From contig NZ_VOPL01000002.1 of the NCBI RefSeq assembly GCF_007993065.1, forward strand, positions 496,001 through 560,000: a DNA stretch of 64,000 bases, given 5' to 3'. The notes beneath the pieces are model-generated. The model had not been told where the DNA came from. It did no database searches and saw only the letters and a list, made by a program, of their open reading frames with translations. Shown one piece after another: positions 51,592 through 58,682 of this stretch. This DNA comes from Paracoccus aurantiacus. GTDB lineage: Bacteria; Pseudomonadota; Alphaproteobacteria; Rhodobacterales; Rhodobacteraceae. Both the position numbers and the translations under genes were made by a program. How positions within the stretch are numbered: position 1 is the first letter of the stretch; each line of letters starts with the position of its first letter.

Positions 51592-54360
51592 ATGCCGATC
51601 GTTACCGGAACCGACACCGCCAAGACCCGCCGCACGCTAGAAGCCGCCGGTCAAAGCGTCGATTACTATTCCATCCCCGCCGCCACCGAAGCCGGACTCG
51701 GCGATTTTTCCAGGCTGCCCGCCGCGCTGAAAGTGGTGCTGGAAAACATGCTGCGCTTCGAAGATGACGGCCGGACCGTGTCTGTCGACGACATCAAGGC
51801 CTTCGCCGAATGGGCGGAAAAAGGCGGCAAGAACCCACGCGAGATCGCCTATCGCCCGGCCCGCGTCCTGATGCAGGACTTCACCGGCGTTCCCGCCGTT
51901 GTCGACCTTGCCGCGATGCGTGACGGTATCACCGCGCTGGGTGGCGATGCGCAGAAGATCAACCCACTGAACCCGGTCGATCTGGTCATCGACCATTCGG
52001 TCATGGTTGACGAATTCGGCACGCCCCGCGCCTTTGCCTATAACGTCGAACGCGAATACGAACGCAATATCGAACGCTACACCTTCCTGAAATGGGGTCA
52101 GTCGGCGTTCAACAACTTCCGCGTCGTGCCGCCCGGCACCGGCATCTGCCATCAGGTGAACCTGGAATATCTGGCGCAGACCGTCTGGACCGACAAGGAC
52201 CAGAACGGCCGCGAAGTCGCTTACCCCGACACGCTGGTCGGCACGGACAGCCACACCACGATGGTGAACGGCCTTGCCGTTCTGGGCTGGGGCGTCGGCG
52301 GGATCGAGGCCGAGGCCGCGATGCTGGGCCAGCCGATCTCCATGCTGATCCCCGAGGTCGTGGGCTTCAAGATCACCGGCGCGCTGACCGAAGGCGTGAC
52401 GGCGACCGACCTGGTGCTGAAAGTCGTGCAGATGCTGCGCGAACATGGCGTTGTGAACAAGTTCGTCGAATTCTACGGCGACGGGCTTGACCACATGCCG
52501 CTGGCCGACCGCGCGACCATCGCCAACATGGCCCCCGAATACGGCGCCACCTGCGGCTTCTTCCCGGTCGATGCCGAAACGCTGCGCTATCTGCGCCAGA
52601 CCGGCCGGGATGAGGACCGCATCGCGCTTGTCGAAGCCTATGCCAAGGAAAACGGCTTCTGGCGCGACGCCGATTATGCCCCGATCTATACCTCGACGCT
52701 GGAACTGGATCAAAGCACCGTCGTGCCCGCGATCTCGGGCCCCTCGCGCCCGCAGGATCATGTCGCGCTGACCGATGCGGCCTATGAATTCGGCAAATAT
52801 GTCAGCGGCAACCGCAAGCTGAAAGAGCCGACGCGCCGCGAAGAAAAGACCTGGAACGCCGATGGCGGGGCGCCGGAACCGGACCACCTGCCGGGTCATC
52901 TGGACGGCTTCCACGAAGCGTCCGTCGAAGGCGAGGATTACAAGCTGCATGACGGATCGGTCGTGATCGCGGCCATTACGTCCTGCACCAACACCTCGAA
53001 CCCCTATGTGCTGATGGCCGCCGGTCTGGTCGCCCGCAAGGCCCGTGCGCTTGGCCTGAACCGCAAGCCCTGGGTGAAAACCTCGCTCGCGCCCGGATCG
53101 CAGGTCGTCGAAGCCTATCTGAAAGCCGCCGGCCTTCAGGAAGATCTCGACGCGCTCGGCTTCGATCTGGTCGGCTTCGGCTGCACCACCTGCATCGGCA
53201 ATTCCGGCCCGCTGGATGCCCCGATCTCGAAGGCGATCAACGATAACGACCTGATCGCGACCGCCGTGCTGTCCGGCAACCGGAACTTCGAAGGCCGGAT
53301 TTCGCCCGATGTGCGCGCGAACTATCTGGCCTCGCCGCCGCTGGTCGTGGCCTATGCGATCGCGGGCGACATGAATATCGACCTGTCCAGCGAACCGCTC
53401 GCCTACGACAAGGACGGCAAGCCGGTCTTCCTGAAAGACATCTGGCCGAGCTCGAAAGAAGTGGCCGAGATGGTCGACAAGGTCGTCACGCGCGAGATGT
53501 TCCAGGAAAAATATGCCGACGTGTTCAAGGGCGACGAGCGCTGGCAGGCGGTCGAGACGACGGATAACGAGGTCTACGACTGGCCGCCGACCTCGACCTA
53601 TATCCAGAACCCGCCTTACTTCCAGGGTATGTCGCAGCAGCCGGGCGAGATTGCCGACATCAAAGGTGCGCGCGTGCTGGCCATGCTGGGCGACATGATC
53701 ACGACCGACCACATCTCTCCGGCCGGTTCGTTCAAGCCCTCGACCCCGGCAGGCAAATACCTGACCGAACGTCAGGTTCCGCCGAAGGATTTCAACAGCT
53801 ACGGCTCGCGCCGCGGCAACCACGAAATCATGATGCGCGGCACCTTCGCCAATATCCGCATCAAGAACGAGATGCTGGACGGCGTCGAAGGCGGCTATAC
53901 CAAGGGGCCGAAGGGCGATCAGGAAGCGATCTATGACGCCGCGATGGAATACGAAGCGCAGGGCACGCCGTTGGTCATCATCGGGGGCGAGCAATACGGC
54001 GCTGGTTCCTCGCGCGACTGGGCGGCCAAGGGCACCAACCTTCTGGGCGTCAAGGCGGTCATCGCCGAAAGCTTCGAACGTATCCACCGCTCGAACCTCG
54101 TCGGCATGGGCGTCATCCCGTTCGAGTTCACCGACGGCCAGACCCGCAAATCGCTGAACCTGAAAGGTGATGAGGAAATCACCATCGAAGGTCTGGGCGA
54201 TGTGAAGCCGCTGCAGATCGTCGATGCCAAGATCAAGCGCGCCGACGGCACCGAGGAGACGATCAAGCTCAAGGCCCGGATCGATACCGAGGTCGAGATC
54301 GACTACCTGAAGAACGGCGGCGTGCTGCATTACGTGCTGCGCAACCTCGCCGCGGCTTGA
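51592..54360 (+). CDS. acnA: aconitate hydratase A
   Basis: A 922-residue 4Fe-4S enzyme of the TCA cycle interconverting citrate and isocitrate. Cluster ligands are in [13 protein letters not shown] and [39 protein letters not shown] and the C-terminal swivelling domain with [17 protein letters not shown] are conserved. Length is typical for AcnA/IRP-type proteins, so RNA binding of the apo form is possible. AGGGAGG precedes the ATG. Ends in a strong terminator. Confidence 0.97.
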   Translation: MPIVTGTDTAKTRRTLEAAGQSVDYYSIPAATEAGLGDFSRLPAALKVVLENMLRFEDDGRTVSVDDIKAFAEWAEKGGKNPREIAYRPARVLMQDFTGVPAVVDLAAMRDGITALGGDAQKINPLNPVDLVIDHSVMVDEFGTPRAFAYNVEREYERNIERYTFLKWGQSAFNNFRVVPPGTGICHQVNLEYLAQTVWTDKDQNGREVAYPDTLVGTDSHTTMVNGLAVLGWGVGGIEAEAAMLGQPISMLIPEVVGFKITGALTEGVTATDLVLKVVQMLREHGVVNKFVEFYGDGLDHMPLADRATIANMAPEYGATCGFFPVDAETLRYLRQTGRDEDRIALVEAYAKENGFWRDADYAPIYTSTLELDQSTVVPAISGPSRPQDHVALTDAAYEFGKYVSGNRKLKEPTRREEKTWNADGGAPEPDHLPGHLDGFHEASVEGEDYKLHDGSVVIAAITSCTNTSNPYVLMAAGLVARKARALGLNRKPWVKTSLAPGSQVVEAYLKAAGLQEDLDALGFDLVGFGCTTCIGNSGPLDAPISKAINDNDLIATAVLSGNRNFEGRISPDVRANYLASPPLVVAYAIAGDMNIDLSSEPLAYDKDGKPVFLKDIWPSSKEVAEMVDKVVTREMFQEKYADVFKGDERWQAVETTDNEVYDWPPTSTYIQNPPYFQGMSQQPGEIADIKGARVLAMLGDMITTDHISPAGSFKPSTPAGKYLTERQVPPKDFNSYGSRRGNHEIMMRGTFANIRIKNEMLDGVEGGYTKGPKGDQEAIYDAAMEYEAQGTPLVIIGGEQYGAGSSRDWAAKGTNLLGVKAVIAESFERIHRSNLVGMGVIPFEFTDGQTRKSLNLKGDEEITIEGLGDVKPLQIVDAKIKRADGTEETIKLKARIDTEVEIDYLKNGGVLHYVLRNLAAA

Positions 54361-54384
54361 TCCAGCCCTGACAAGATCAAAAGA

Positions 54385-54412
54385 CCCCCGGCCATTGCGC
54401 CGGGGGTTTTTT
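54385..54412 (+). terminator. Rho-independent terminator of acnA
   Basis: CCCCCGGC (54385-54392) pairs with GCCGGGGG (54399-54406) around the loop CATTGC and is followed by six T (54407-54412), 25 bases after the acnA stop. Confidence 0.95.
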
Positions 54413-54413
54413 A

Positions 54414-54468
54414 TTGCCTGCAGCGCCTATCCAGTGCATATAATTCGACTAATCGGGATATATCGAAT
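54414..54468 (+). promoter_or_regulatory. candidate promoter and operator of the ars operon
   Basis: A consensus -10 TATAAT (54439-54444) has a TTGCCT -35 (54414-54419) at a long 19-base spacing. The inverted repeat ATTCGA (54443-54448) / TCGAAT (54463-54468), separated by 14 bases, overlaps the -10 and the start region, where an ArsR-type repressor would bind. Confidence 0.5.
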
Positions 54469-54485
54469 CATTGGACGGGAAACGT

Positions 54486-54842
54486 ATGGACCAGCAGCAC
54501 GCACTTTCCGCCCTGTCAGCACTTGGTCAGGAAAGCCGCCTCGATACCATCCGGCTTCTGGTTCGCGCCGGGGACAAGGGCATGGCAGCGGGCGAGATCA
54601 GCGAAAGCCTTGGCATTGTGCAGAATACGCTTTCGACGCATCTGTCGATTCTTGCCAAATCCGGGCTGGTAAAATCACAGCGCGAAGGCCGCACCATCCG
54701 CTATTTTGCCGATATGGACGGCATGTGCGGACTGATGGGCTATCTTCTGGAAGACTGCTGCGCCGGTCAGGTCGAATGCTGCGACGGCGCGTTTCAGTGC
54801 TGCGCCCCCGCGCCGAAGGAAACCGTACGTGCCTGCTGCTGA
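54486..54842 (+). CDS. arsR: ArsR family transcriptional regulator with cysteine-rich tail
   Basis: A 118-residue winged-helix repressor. The DNA-binding helix-turn-helix is in MAAGEISESLGIVQNTLSTHLSILAKSGLVKSQ and the wing in REGRTIRYFAD. The tail after residue 85 holds four Cys pairs plus singles (EDCCAG, VECCDG, FQCCAP, RACC) that probably bind arsenite. The classical ELCVCDL motif in the recognition helix is absent, so sensing must be at the C-terminus. ATG 54486 follows GGGAAA; a TTG at 54471 is in frame. Overlaps the aquaporin gene by 14 bases. Confidence 0.9.
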   Translation: MDQQHALSALSALGQESRLDTIRLLVRAGDKGMAAGEISESLGIVQNTLSTHLSILAKSGLVKSQREGRTIRYFADMDGMCGLMGYLLEDCCAGQVECCDGAFQCCAPAPKETVRACC

Positions 54843-55503
54843 ACCCTTTTCCAGAAACCTCGTGGCCGAAGCGATCGGCACGGGCTTTCTGGTCTGCACC
54901 GTCATCGGCTCTGGGATCATGGCCGATGCCTTGACGGATGACACGGCGCTTGCGCTGCTTGGCAATACCATCCCGACCGGCGCGATCCTCTATGTGCTGA
55001 TTACACTTCTCGGGCCGGTATCCGGGGCGCATTTCAATCCGGCGGTGACGCTGGCCTTCGCGTTGCGCGGCGACATCTCGGCGCGGCATGCCGTGCAATA
55101 CGCGCTGGCGCAGATCGCGGGTGGGATTGCCGGTGCCATATTGGCCCATGCCATGTTCGATCTGCCGCTTCTTCAGATCAGCCAGACGGTTCGCAGCGGG
55201 CCGGATCAGTTTCTGGCCGAGATCATCGCCACATTCGGCCTCGTTGCCACCATCCTTGCGGGGCTGCGTGCGAACCCTGCCGCCATTCCGGCGCTTGTGG
55301 GGCTGTATATCACGGCAGCCTACTGGTTCACGGCCTCGACCAGCTTCGCCAATCCCGCCGTCGCGATTGCCCGCGCACTGACCGATACGTTTTCCGGCAT
55401 TCGCCCGATCGACCTTCCGGCCTTTGTGGCGGCCCAGCTCGCCGGCGCCGCGATTGCGGTTCCCGCCTGCCGCTGGCTGTTTGCAGAAAGGACGCCCGCA
55501 TGA
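54829..55503 (+). CDS. aqpS: aquaglyceroporin, probable arsenite channel
   Basis: A 224-residue MIP channel with six helices. The first selectivity loop is SGAHFNPAVTLAFALRG and the second ASTSFANPAVAIARALTD, both NPA boxes intact. In Sinorhizobium meliloti a channel of this kind, AqpS, replaces the ArsB pump and lets arsenite leave down its gradient. Position between arsR and arsC supports the same role. GTG 54829 lies inside the arsR end; the stop overlaps arsC (ATGA). Confidence 0.9.
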   Translation: MPAAEPFSRNLVAEAIGTGFLVCTVIGSGIMADALTDDTALALLGNTIPTGAILYVLITLLGPVSGAHFNPAVTLAFALRGDISARHAVQYALAQIAGGIAGAILAHAMFDLPLLQISQTVRSGPDQFLAEIIATFGLVATILAGLRANPAAIPALVGLYITAAYWFTASTSFANPAVAIARALTDTFSGIRPIDLPAFVAAQLAGAAIAVPACRWLFAERTPA

Positions 55504-55925
55504 GCATTGTCATCCATCACAACCCCGATTGCGGCACCTCGCGCAATGTTCTGGCGATCATTCGCGCCTCGGGGGCAGAGCCGGTCGTTATCGAGTACCT
55601 GAAAACCGGTTGGACCCGCCCGCAGCTGCAGGGCCTGTTCGCCGCCGCCGGCCTGACGCCGGCGCAGGCGCTGCGCGTCTCGAAATCGCCGGCGCAGGAT
55701 CTTGGGCTGACCGACCCGGATGTCAGCGATGACGCCCTGCTTGACGCGATGGTCGCACACCCGGTTCTGGTCAACCGCCCGATTGTATGCACGTCGCGCG
55801 GTGTCCGGCTGTGCCGGCCGTCCGAGGCGGTTCTGGATCTGCTCGACAGTCCGCCGAAAGGTCCGCTGTTCAAGGAAGACGGCGAAATGATCCTCGACGC
55901 AGACGGAAAGCCCCCTGCAAGATAA
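55500..55925 (+). CDS. arsC: arsenate reductase (glutaredoxin-coupled)
   Basis: A 141-residue ArsC of the E. coli plasmid type. HHNPDCGTSRNVLAIIR contains the catalytic Cys12-equivalent, and later NRPIVCTSRGVRLCRPSE carries the conserved arginines. It reduces arsenate to arsenite with glutathione/glutaredoxin; arsenite then exits through the channel encoded just upstream. No arsH or arsB follows. Confidence 0.95.
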   Translation: MSIVIHHNPDCGTSRNVLAIIRASGAEPVVIEYLKTGWTRPQLQGLFAAAGLTPAQALRVSKSPAQDLGLTDPDVSDDALLDAMVAHPVLVNRPIVCTSRGVRLCRPSEAVLDLLDSPPKGPLFKEDGEMILDADGKPPAR

Positions 55926-55949
55926 GGCTGATCGGTCGGCGGCCGGGCG

Positions 55950-55993
55950 TATATACGGGATATATACGGATTATCGACGGGTTATTTACGTGA
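55950..55993. repeat. four tandem 11-bp repeats
   Basis: TATATACGGGA, TATATACGGAT, TATCGACGGGT and TATTTACGTGA follow each other without a gap (55950, 55961, 55972, 55983). They lie between the convergent arsC and rlmJ stops, where no promoter is expected. The 11-base period places every copy on the same face of the helix. Confidence 0.8.
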
Positions 55994-56016
55994 AATATGC
56001 GCGGTTTTCGCCCCTC

Positions 56017-56790
56017 TCATCGGCGAAACAGCGCCTCGATCCGCGCCGCCTCGGCATCCAGCCCCCAAGGTGGGTTCACGACGAACATGCCCGACCCGAC
56101 CATCCCGTGACCCGGCCTTGCAGGCGGAAACCGAACCTCTGACAGCAGCGCTTCCGGGAAGGTGTTGCGCAGCTTTTCAACCATCGCCTGCTGCCGCCCA
56201 TCGCTCAGGAGCGGATACCAGAGCGTCAGGATGCCGACATTCCATTTACGCGCAATATCCTGAATAAAATGGGGAATTTCGGTGTAATCCGCCTTCACCT
56301 CATAGCTTGGATCAATCAGCATAAGCCCGCGGCGGGGCGTCGGCGGCGTCACCGCGCGGGCCATCTGGAACCCGTCCTGCCGGTAAAGCTTCGCCTCATC
56401 CGCCACACGCGCCAGCGCCGCATGCTCGCCCGGATGCAGTTCAGCCAGGTGCATGCTGTCACTTTCGCGGATAAAATACTGCGAAATCAAGGGCGAGCCG
56501 GGATAAGCCTCGTCGCCATAACCGGCACGCACCCAGGCCAAAGCCTGCATCAGCGGATGATCCGCCGCCAGCCAGCCGTCAGCCTCGGCCCGTCCGATCC
56601 CTGATGCGGCCTCGGCCGTCTTCAGTGCCTCTGCCGAGCTTAGATCATACAGACCGCGCCCGGCATGCGTCTCGATATAGGTGAAAGGTTTTTCTTTCAT
56701 CGTCAGATAGTTAAGCATCCACGCCAGCAGCGCGTGCTTATGCAGATCCGCCGCATTTCCGGCGTGATAGATGTGCTGATACGACAACAT
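56017..56790 (-). CDS. rlmJ: 23S rRNA (adenine(2030)-N6)-methyltransferase
   Basis: A 257-residue SAM-dependent enzyme. The start MLSYQHIYHAGNAADLHKHALL is the RlmJ hallmark, followed by the SAM motif YIETHAGRGLYDL and the catalytic LMLIDPSYE (DPPY-like). The C-terminus GSGMFVVNPPWGL also fits. AAGGG precedes the ATG. It lies 25 bases beyond the terminator of the upstream sRNA array on the same strand, so some read-through expression is possible. Confidence 0.95.
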   Translation of the reverse strand: MLSYQHIYHAGNAADLHKHALLAWMLNYLTMKEKPFTYIETHAGRGLYDLSSAEALKTAEAASGIGRAEADGWLAADHPLMQALAWVRAGYGDEAYPGSPLISQYFIRESDSMHLAELHPGEHAALARVADEAKLYRQDGFQMARAVTPPTPRRGLMLIDPSYEVKADYTEIPHFIQDIARKWNVGILTLWYPLLSDGRQQAMVEKLRNTFPEALLSEVRFPPARPGHGMVGSGMFVVNPPWGLDAEAARIEALFRR

Positions 56791-56814
56791 CAGCCCTTAT
56801 CCCGCAGCCTGTCT

Positions 56815-56895
56815 GAAAAGAAAAGCGGCGGCACCCAGGGAGGAGGAGGGGTGCCGCCGCATCAACGCTGGCCCAGGGAGGAGGAGGGGCCGCGT
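56815..56895 (-). ncRNA. CcsR-like sRNA unit 5 with terminator
   Basis: Two hairpins on the minus strand, each showing CCTCCTCCC in the loop. The first: stem ACGC-GGCCC / GGGCC-GCGT (56865-56895, one bulge). The second: a perfect 12-bp stem GCGGCGGCACCC (56825-56836) / (56849-56860) with a 12-base loop. After the second the minus strand reads TTTTCTTTTC, so it doubles as the Rho-independent terminator of the whole array. Two-hairpin units with this loop are the CcsR/cuckoo RNA type of Rhodobacter. Confidence 0.7.
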
Positions 56896-56902
56896 ATGGG
56901 TT

Positions 56903-56972
56903 GCGACGCAGGCAGGGAGGAGGAGAGCCTGCATCGCGCGACGCGAACCCAGGGAGGAGGAGGGGTCCGCGT
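56903..56972 (-). ncRNA. CcsR-like sRNA unit 4
   Basis: Hairpin ACGCG-A-ACCC / GGGT-C-CGCGT (56941-56972) followed on the minus strand by GCGA-GCAGGC / GCCTGC-TCGC (56903-56937, one mismatch). Both loops are AGGGAGGAGGA on the plus strand (CCTCCTCCC on the transcribed strand). It is nearly a copy of units 3 and 5 in its flanks. Confidence 0.65.
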
Positions 56973-56979
56973 ATAGGTT

Positions 56980-57045
56980 GCGACACAGGCAGGGAGGAGG
57001 CGCCTGCATCGCTTACACCAGCCCAGGGAGGAGGAGGGGCCAGCG
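56980..57045 (-). ncRNA. CcsR-like sRNA unit 3
   Basis: The first hairpin (GCCC 57021-57024 / GGGC 57037-57040) has the weakest stem of the ten; the second is GCGA..CAGGC / GCCTG..TCGC (56980-57012) with a shorter 11-base loop. Both keep the CCTCCTCCC-type loop. Confidence 0.55.
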
Positions 57046-57056
57046 TATCGTGTTGA

Positions 57057-57136
57057 GCGGCGTCCCCGCAGGGAGGAGGAGGCGGGAACCGCCGCTACAC
57101 CGACAAAACCCAAGGGAGGAGGAGAGGGTGTTGTCG
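57057..57136 (-). ncRNA. CcsR-like sRNA unit 2
   Basis: Hairpin CGACAAAACCC / GGGTGTTGTCG (57101-57136; ten of eleven pairs) and hairpin GCGGCG..CCCGC / GCGGG..CGCCGC (57057-57095). Loops are AAGGGAGGAGGAGA and AGGGAGGAGGAG on the plus strand. Confidence 0.65.
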
Positions 57137-57145
57137 TATCTGGTC

Positions 57146-57216
57146 GGTGGCGCCTCCAGGGAGGAGGAGGGGAGGCGCCACCTTAACCCGGACCCAGGGA
57201 GGAGGGAGGGTCGGGT
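57146..57216 (-). ncRNA. CcsR-like sRNA unit 1, next to ccaF1
   Basis: Hairpin ACCC-G-GACCC / GGGTC-GGGT (57186-57216, one bulged G), beginning ten bases after the ccaF1 stop, then a perfect 12-bp hairpin GGTGGCGCCTCC / GGAGGCGCCACC (57146-57182). The perfect one lacks a T-run and should not terminate. Confidence 0.7.
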
Positions 57217-57225
57217 ATTCTGTTC

Positions 57226-57450
57226 TTACTTGCCCCAGGCTGCTTCGGTTGCGATCCGGGTAATCATGCTGCGGTGCAGGCCAAGATCGTCCAGTTCACG
57301 GTTCGACAGGTTGGACAGTTCGGACACGGTCTGGCGATACACGGCACGGCGTGCGCGGGCTTCCTGCAAGCGCACGATCAGCCCCATGATGCCGGTGCCG
57401 GCAGCGCGCTCTTTGCGGGCGGGTTGGGTCAGAATGTTCGTCGCGGCCAT
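57226..57450 (-). CDS. ccaF1: DUF1127 small protein, CcaF1-like
   Basis: A 74-residue basic protein. The DUF1127 core is RRAVYRQTVSELSNLSNRELDDLGLHRSMI (given in two parts: RRAVYRQTVSEL and SNLSNRELDDLGLHRSMI) at residues 34-63. In Rhodobacter sphaeroides a DUF1127 gene, ccaF1 (RSP_6037), precedes and is co-transcribed with the CcsR sRNAs and its product binds RNA and affects their maturation; here the same gene precedes ten hairpins with the same loop. The gene symbol is by synteny. The promoter was not identified; in R. sphaeroides it depends on RpoH sigma factors. Confidence 0.85.
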   Translation of the reverse strand: MAATNILTQPARKERAAGTGIMGLIVRLQEARARRAVYRQTVSELSNLSNRELDDLGLHRSMITRIATEAAWGK

Positions 57451-58054
57451 TTTTCTATCGCTTCATCTTCAGTTGTTTCGGTCGGTGCGGTCATCCGCGC
57501 CGTTGGGATGAAGATGGCCCGAATGCTGCGCTTGCACAACGATCATTCCCTCAATGCTGCCATGCAGCAAATGCATTGCGCTGCTTCTGCCGCCCGATAA
57601 CGTGACGGATTTGTTACATGAATTTTAAGACTTCTGTTGTTAGCGCTAGTAATTTTTGACCTTTTGGACAGGTTTTGACGGCCTCGATTCAGCGACTGCC
57701 GATAAATCCCGCATAAGATCGGTCGAGTTTCTTGTGACGTTGCGTCACAACGAGAATTCCCTTGAACGGCATCGGCCAGTCTTTTTTCTGCGCGCCAGCG
57801 TCGAAAAGACTCGCGATCCTCGTTCGCCGGTCCCGTTTCCGCGTCGATCCGAACCGCGAATCGCGTCGGATTCTTGTTTGCTGACGCAGATGGGACGCTG
57901 CGCGGCGAAGGATCGCGCGCATGCTGGCGGGCTCATCTGGCTGACTGCCATACATGGCTACACTGTAGGTGGGTGGTTCCTTCAGGCCCCGACGCGGGCT
58001 TGCGCAGCTTTTTATTGCGGCCTTGCACTCGGTGCCGACCGACGGCGGCGCATC
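57451..58054. other. gene-free divergent spacer between ccaF1 and the dcw cluster
   Basis: No convincing gene is seen. Two opposed frames of 160-175 codons (57656-58144 plus, 57689-58213 minus) are Arg/Pro/Ser-rich and look like chance. The region should hold the ccaF1 promoter (minus strand). A perfect inverted repeat TTGTGACG / CGTCACAA with a 3-base centre lies at 57732-57750, and GCTGC/GCAGC and TAGCGCTA palindromes near 57560 and 57642. Confidence 0.5.
57732..57750. promoter_or_regulatory. perfect inverted repeat, possible operator
   Basis: TTGTGACG (57732-57739), TTG, CGTCACAA (57743-57750). The half-site TGTGA...TCACA resembles CRP/FNR-family sites but the spacing (seven bases) is one longer than the classical CRP site. 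Confidence 0.4.
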
Positions 58055-58245
58055 CGGGAATGCATGGGAATACGGCGAAGACCAGAAAACAGGCTGGGAA
58101 ACTGCGGGAATGAGAGCGGGCAATCCCGAATCACCGTGGCGTGAGGGTCCGTGATTCGGGACAGGATGGGCGAATTTCCACGCGCCTTGATGCGCCGGAT
58201 GCAGCCTTGGCAAAGTTTTTTGGGATTATCCGGGATTTGGTGGAA
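58055..58245 (+). promoter_or_regulatory. four clusters of MraZ-box-like repeats
   Basis: TGGGA/CGGGA pentamers occur in pairs exactly ten bases apart: 58055 and 58065; 58095 and 58105; 58157 and 58167 (TGGGC); 58221, 58231 and 58241 (TGGAA). MraZ of E. coli is known to bind TGGGN repeats separated by five bases, upstream of its own operon. The mraZ gene lies 440 bases downstream, so these look like autoregulatory sites. Confidence 0.6.
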
Positions 58246-58388
58246 GCACTGCTCGACGCACTACATTTAGTCAATTTGTGGCATTTGTCTTCTATACCTG
58301 CCCCATGATCTGTGGGCGAATTTGAATGTTCTTAGCTTGTTCACGCCCGCTCACGCACGATCACGCAGGTATCGCCCATTCTTTTCCA

Positions 58389-58416
58389 TTGCGTCCCATG
58401 AATTCCCATGTCATCA
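58389..58416 (+). promoter_or_regulatory. weak candidate promoter of the mraZ leader RNA
   Basis: TTGCGT (58389-58394) and TCATCA (58411-58416) are 16 bases apart and would start a transcript near 58423, about 210 bases before the terminator. An alternative -10, TATACC, is at 58293-58298 but has no good -35. Confidence 0.25.
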
Positions 58417-58422
58417 CAGAAA

Positions 58423-58634
58423 ACACGGAGACGGGCTCAAAGGGCGCTCAAGACCCTGAAGGCGATAGCAGGCTTCATACAGGCACCCAGCTCCGAACAC
58501 GACGGTCCCGCATGTGCGAGCAGCACCTCCCCCAAGGTGGCACCAGGGACCGCGCCCGCCAACGAGCGGGACCCAGAAATGGGAACGAGGGCGGCGGATC
58601 GGGCAGTGGCAGCGGCCCGGTCCGCCTTTCTTTT
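58423..58634 (+). ncRNA. UpsM-like leader sRNA upstream of mraZ
   Basis: A structured, gene-free leader ends in an intrinsic terminator before mraZ. Inside it CGGTCCC and GGGACCG close a long stem around an inner hairpin CACCT-CCCCCA-AGGTG (near 58524-58540), followed by CCCGC/GCGGG. In R. sphaeroides the abundant sRNA UpsM (about 200 nt) arises by premature termination in the mraZ 5' UTR; position and architecture agree. The 5' end is a guess; homology at sequence level was not tested. Confidence 0.55.
58594..58634 (+). terminator. intrinsic terminator in the mraZ leader
   Basis: GCGGATCGGG (58594-58603) pairs with CCCGGTCCGC (58616-58625; ten pairs, one G-T) and is followed by CTTTCTTTT (58626-58634). 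It sits 48 bases before the mraZ start, so most transcripts may stop here. Confidence 0.75.
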
Positions 58635-58682
58635 CCGGCAGGGGCCGGAAGGGAGGCACAGGATCGAAGGAAAGGCTTGCCG

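Noticed and set aside
56791..57225. CRISPR array reading of the regularly spaced GGGAGGAGGAG motif
   Set aside because: The repeat is only about 11-14 bases, flanking sequences are self-complementary around each copy, spacing is irregular and there are no cas genes; hairpin-loop sRNAs explain it better.
57656..58213. Two opposed long frames (plus 57656-58144, minus 57689-58213)
   Set aside because: Mutually overlapping, low-complexity basic products, no ribosome-binding site, and they cover the palindrome and MraZ-box region.
58326..58682. In-frame N-terminal extension of MraZ by 119 residues
   Set aside because: It would run through the intrinsic terminator and leader structures; MraZ proteins begin at the (M/V)ARKFRG-type N-terminus seen at GTG 58683.
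58300..58682. RNase P RNA gene (rnpB), sometimes near mraZ
   Set aside because: The conserved GAGGAAAGTCCGGGC and ACAGAA core arrangement is not present.
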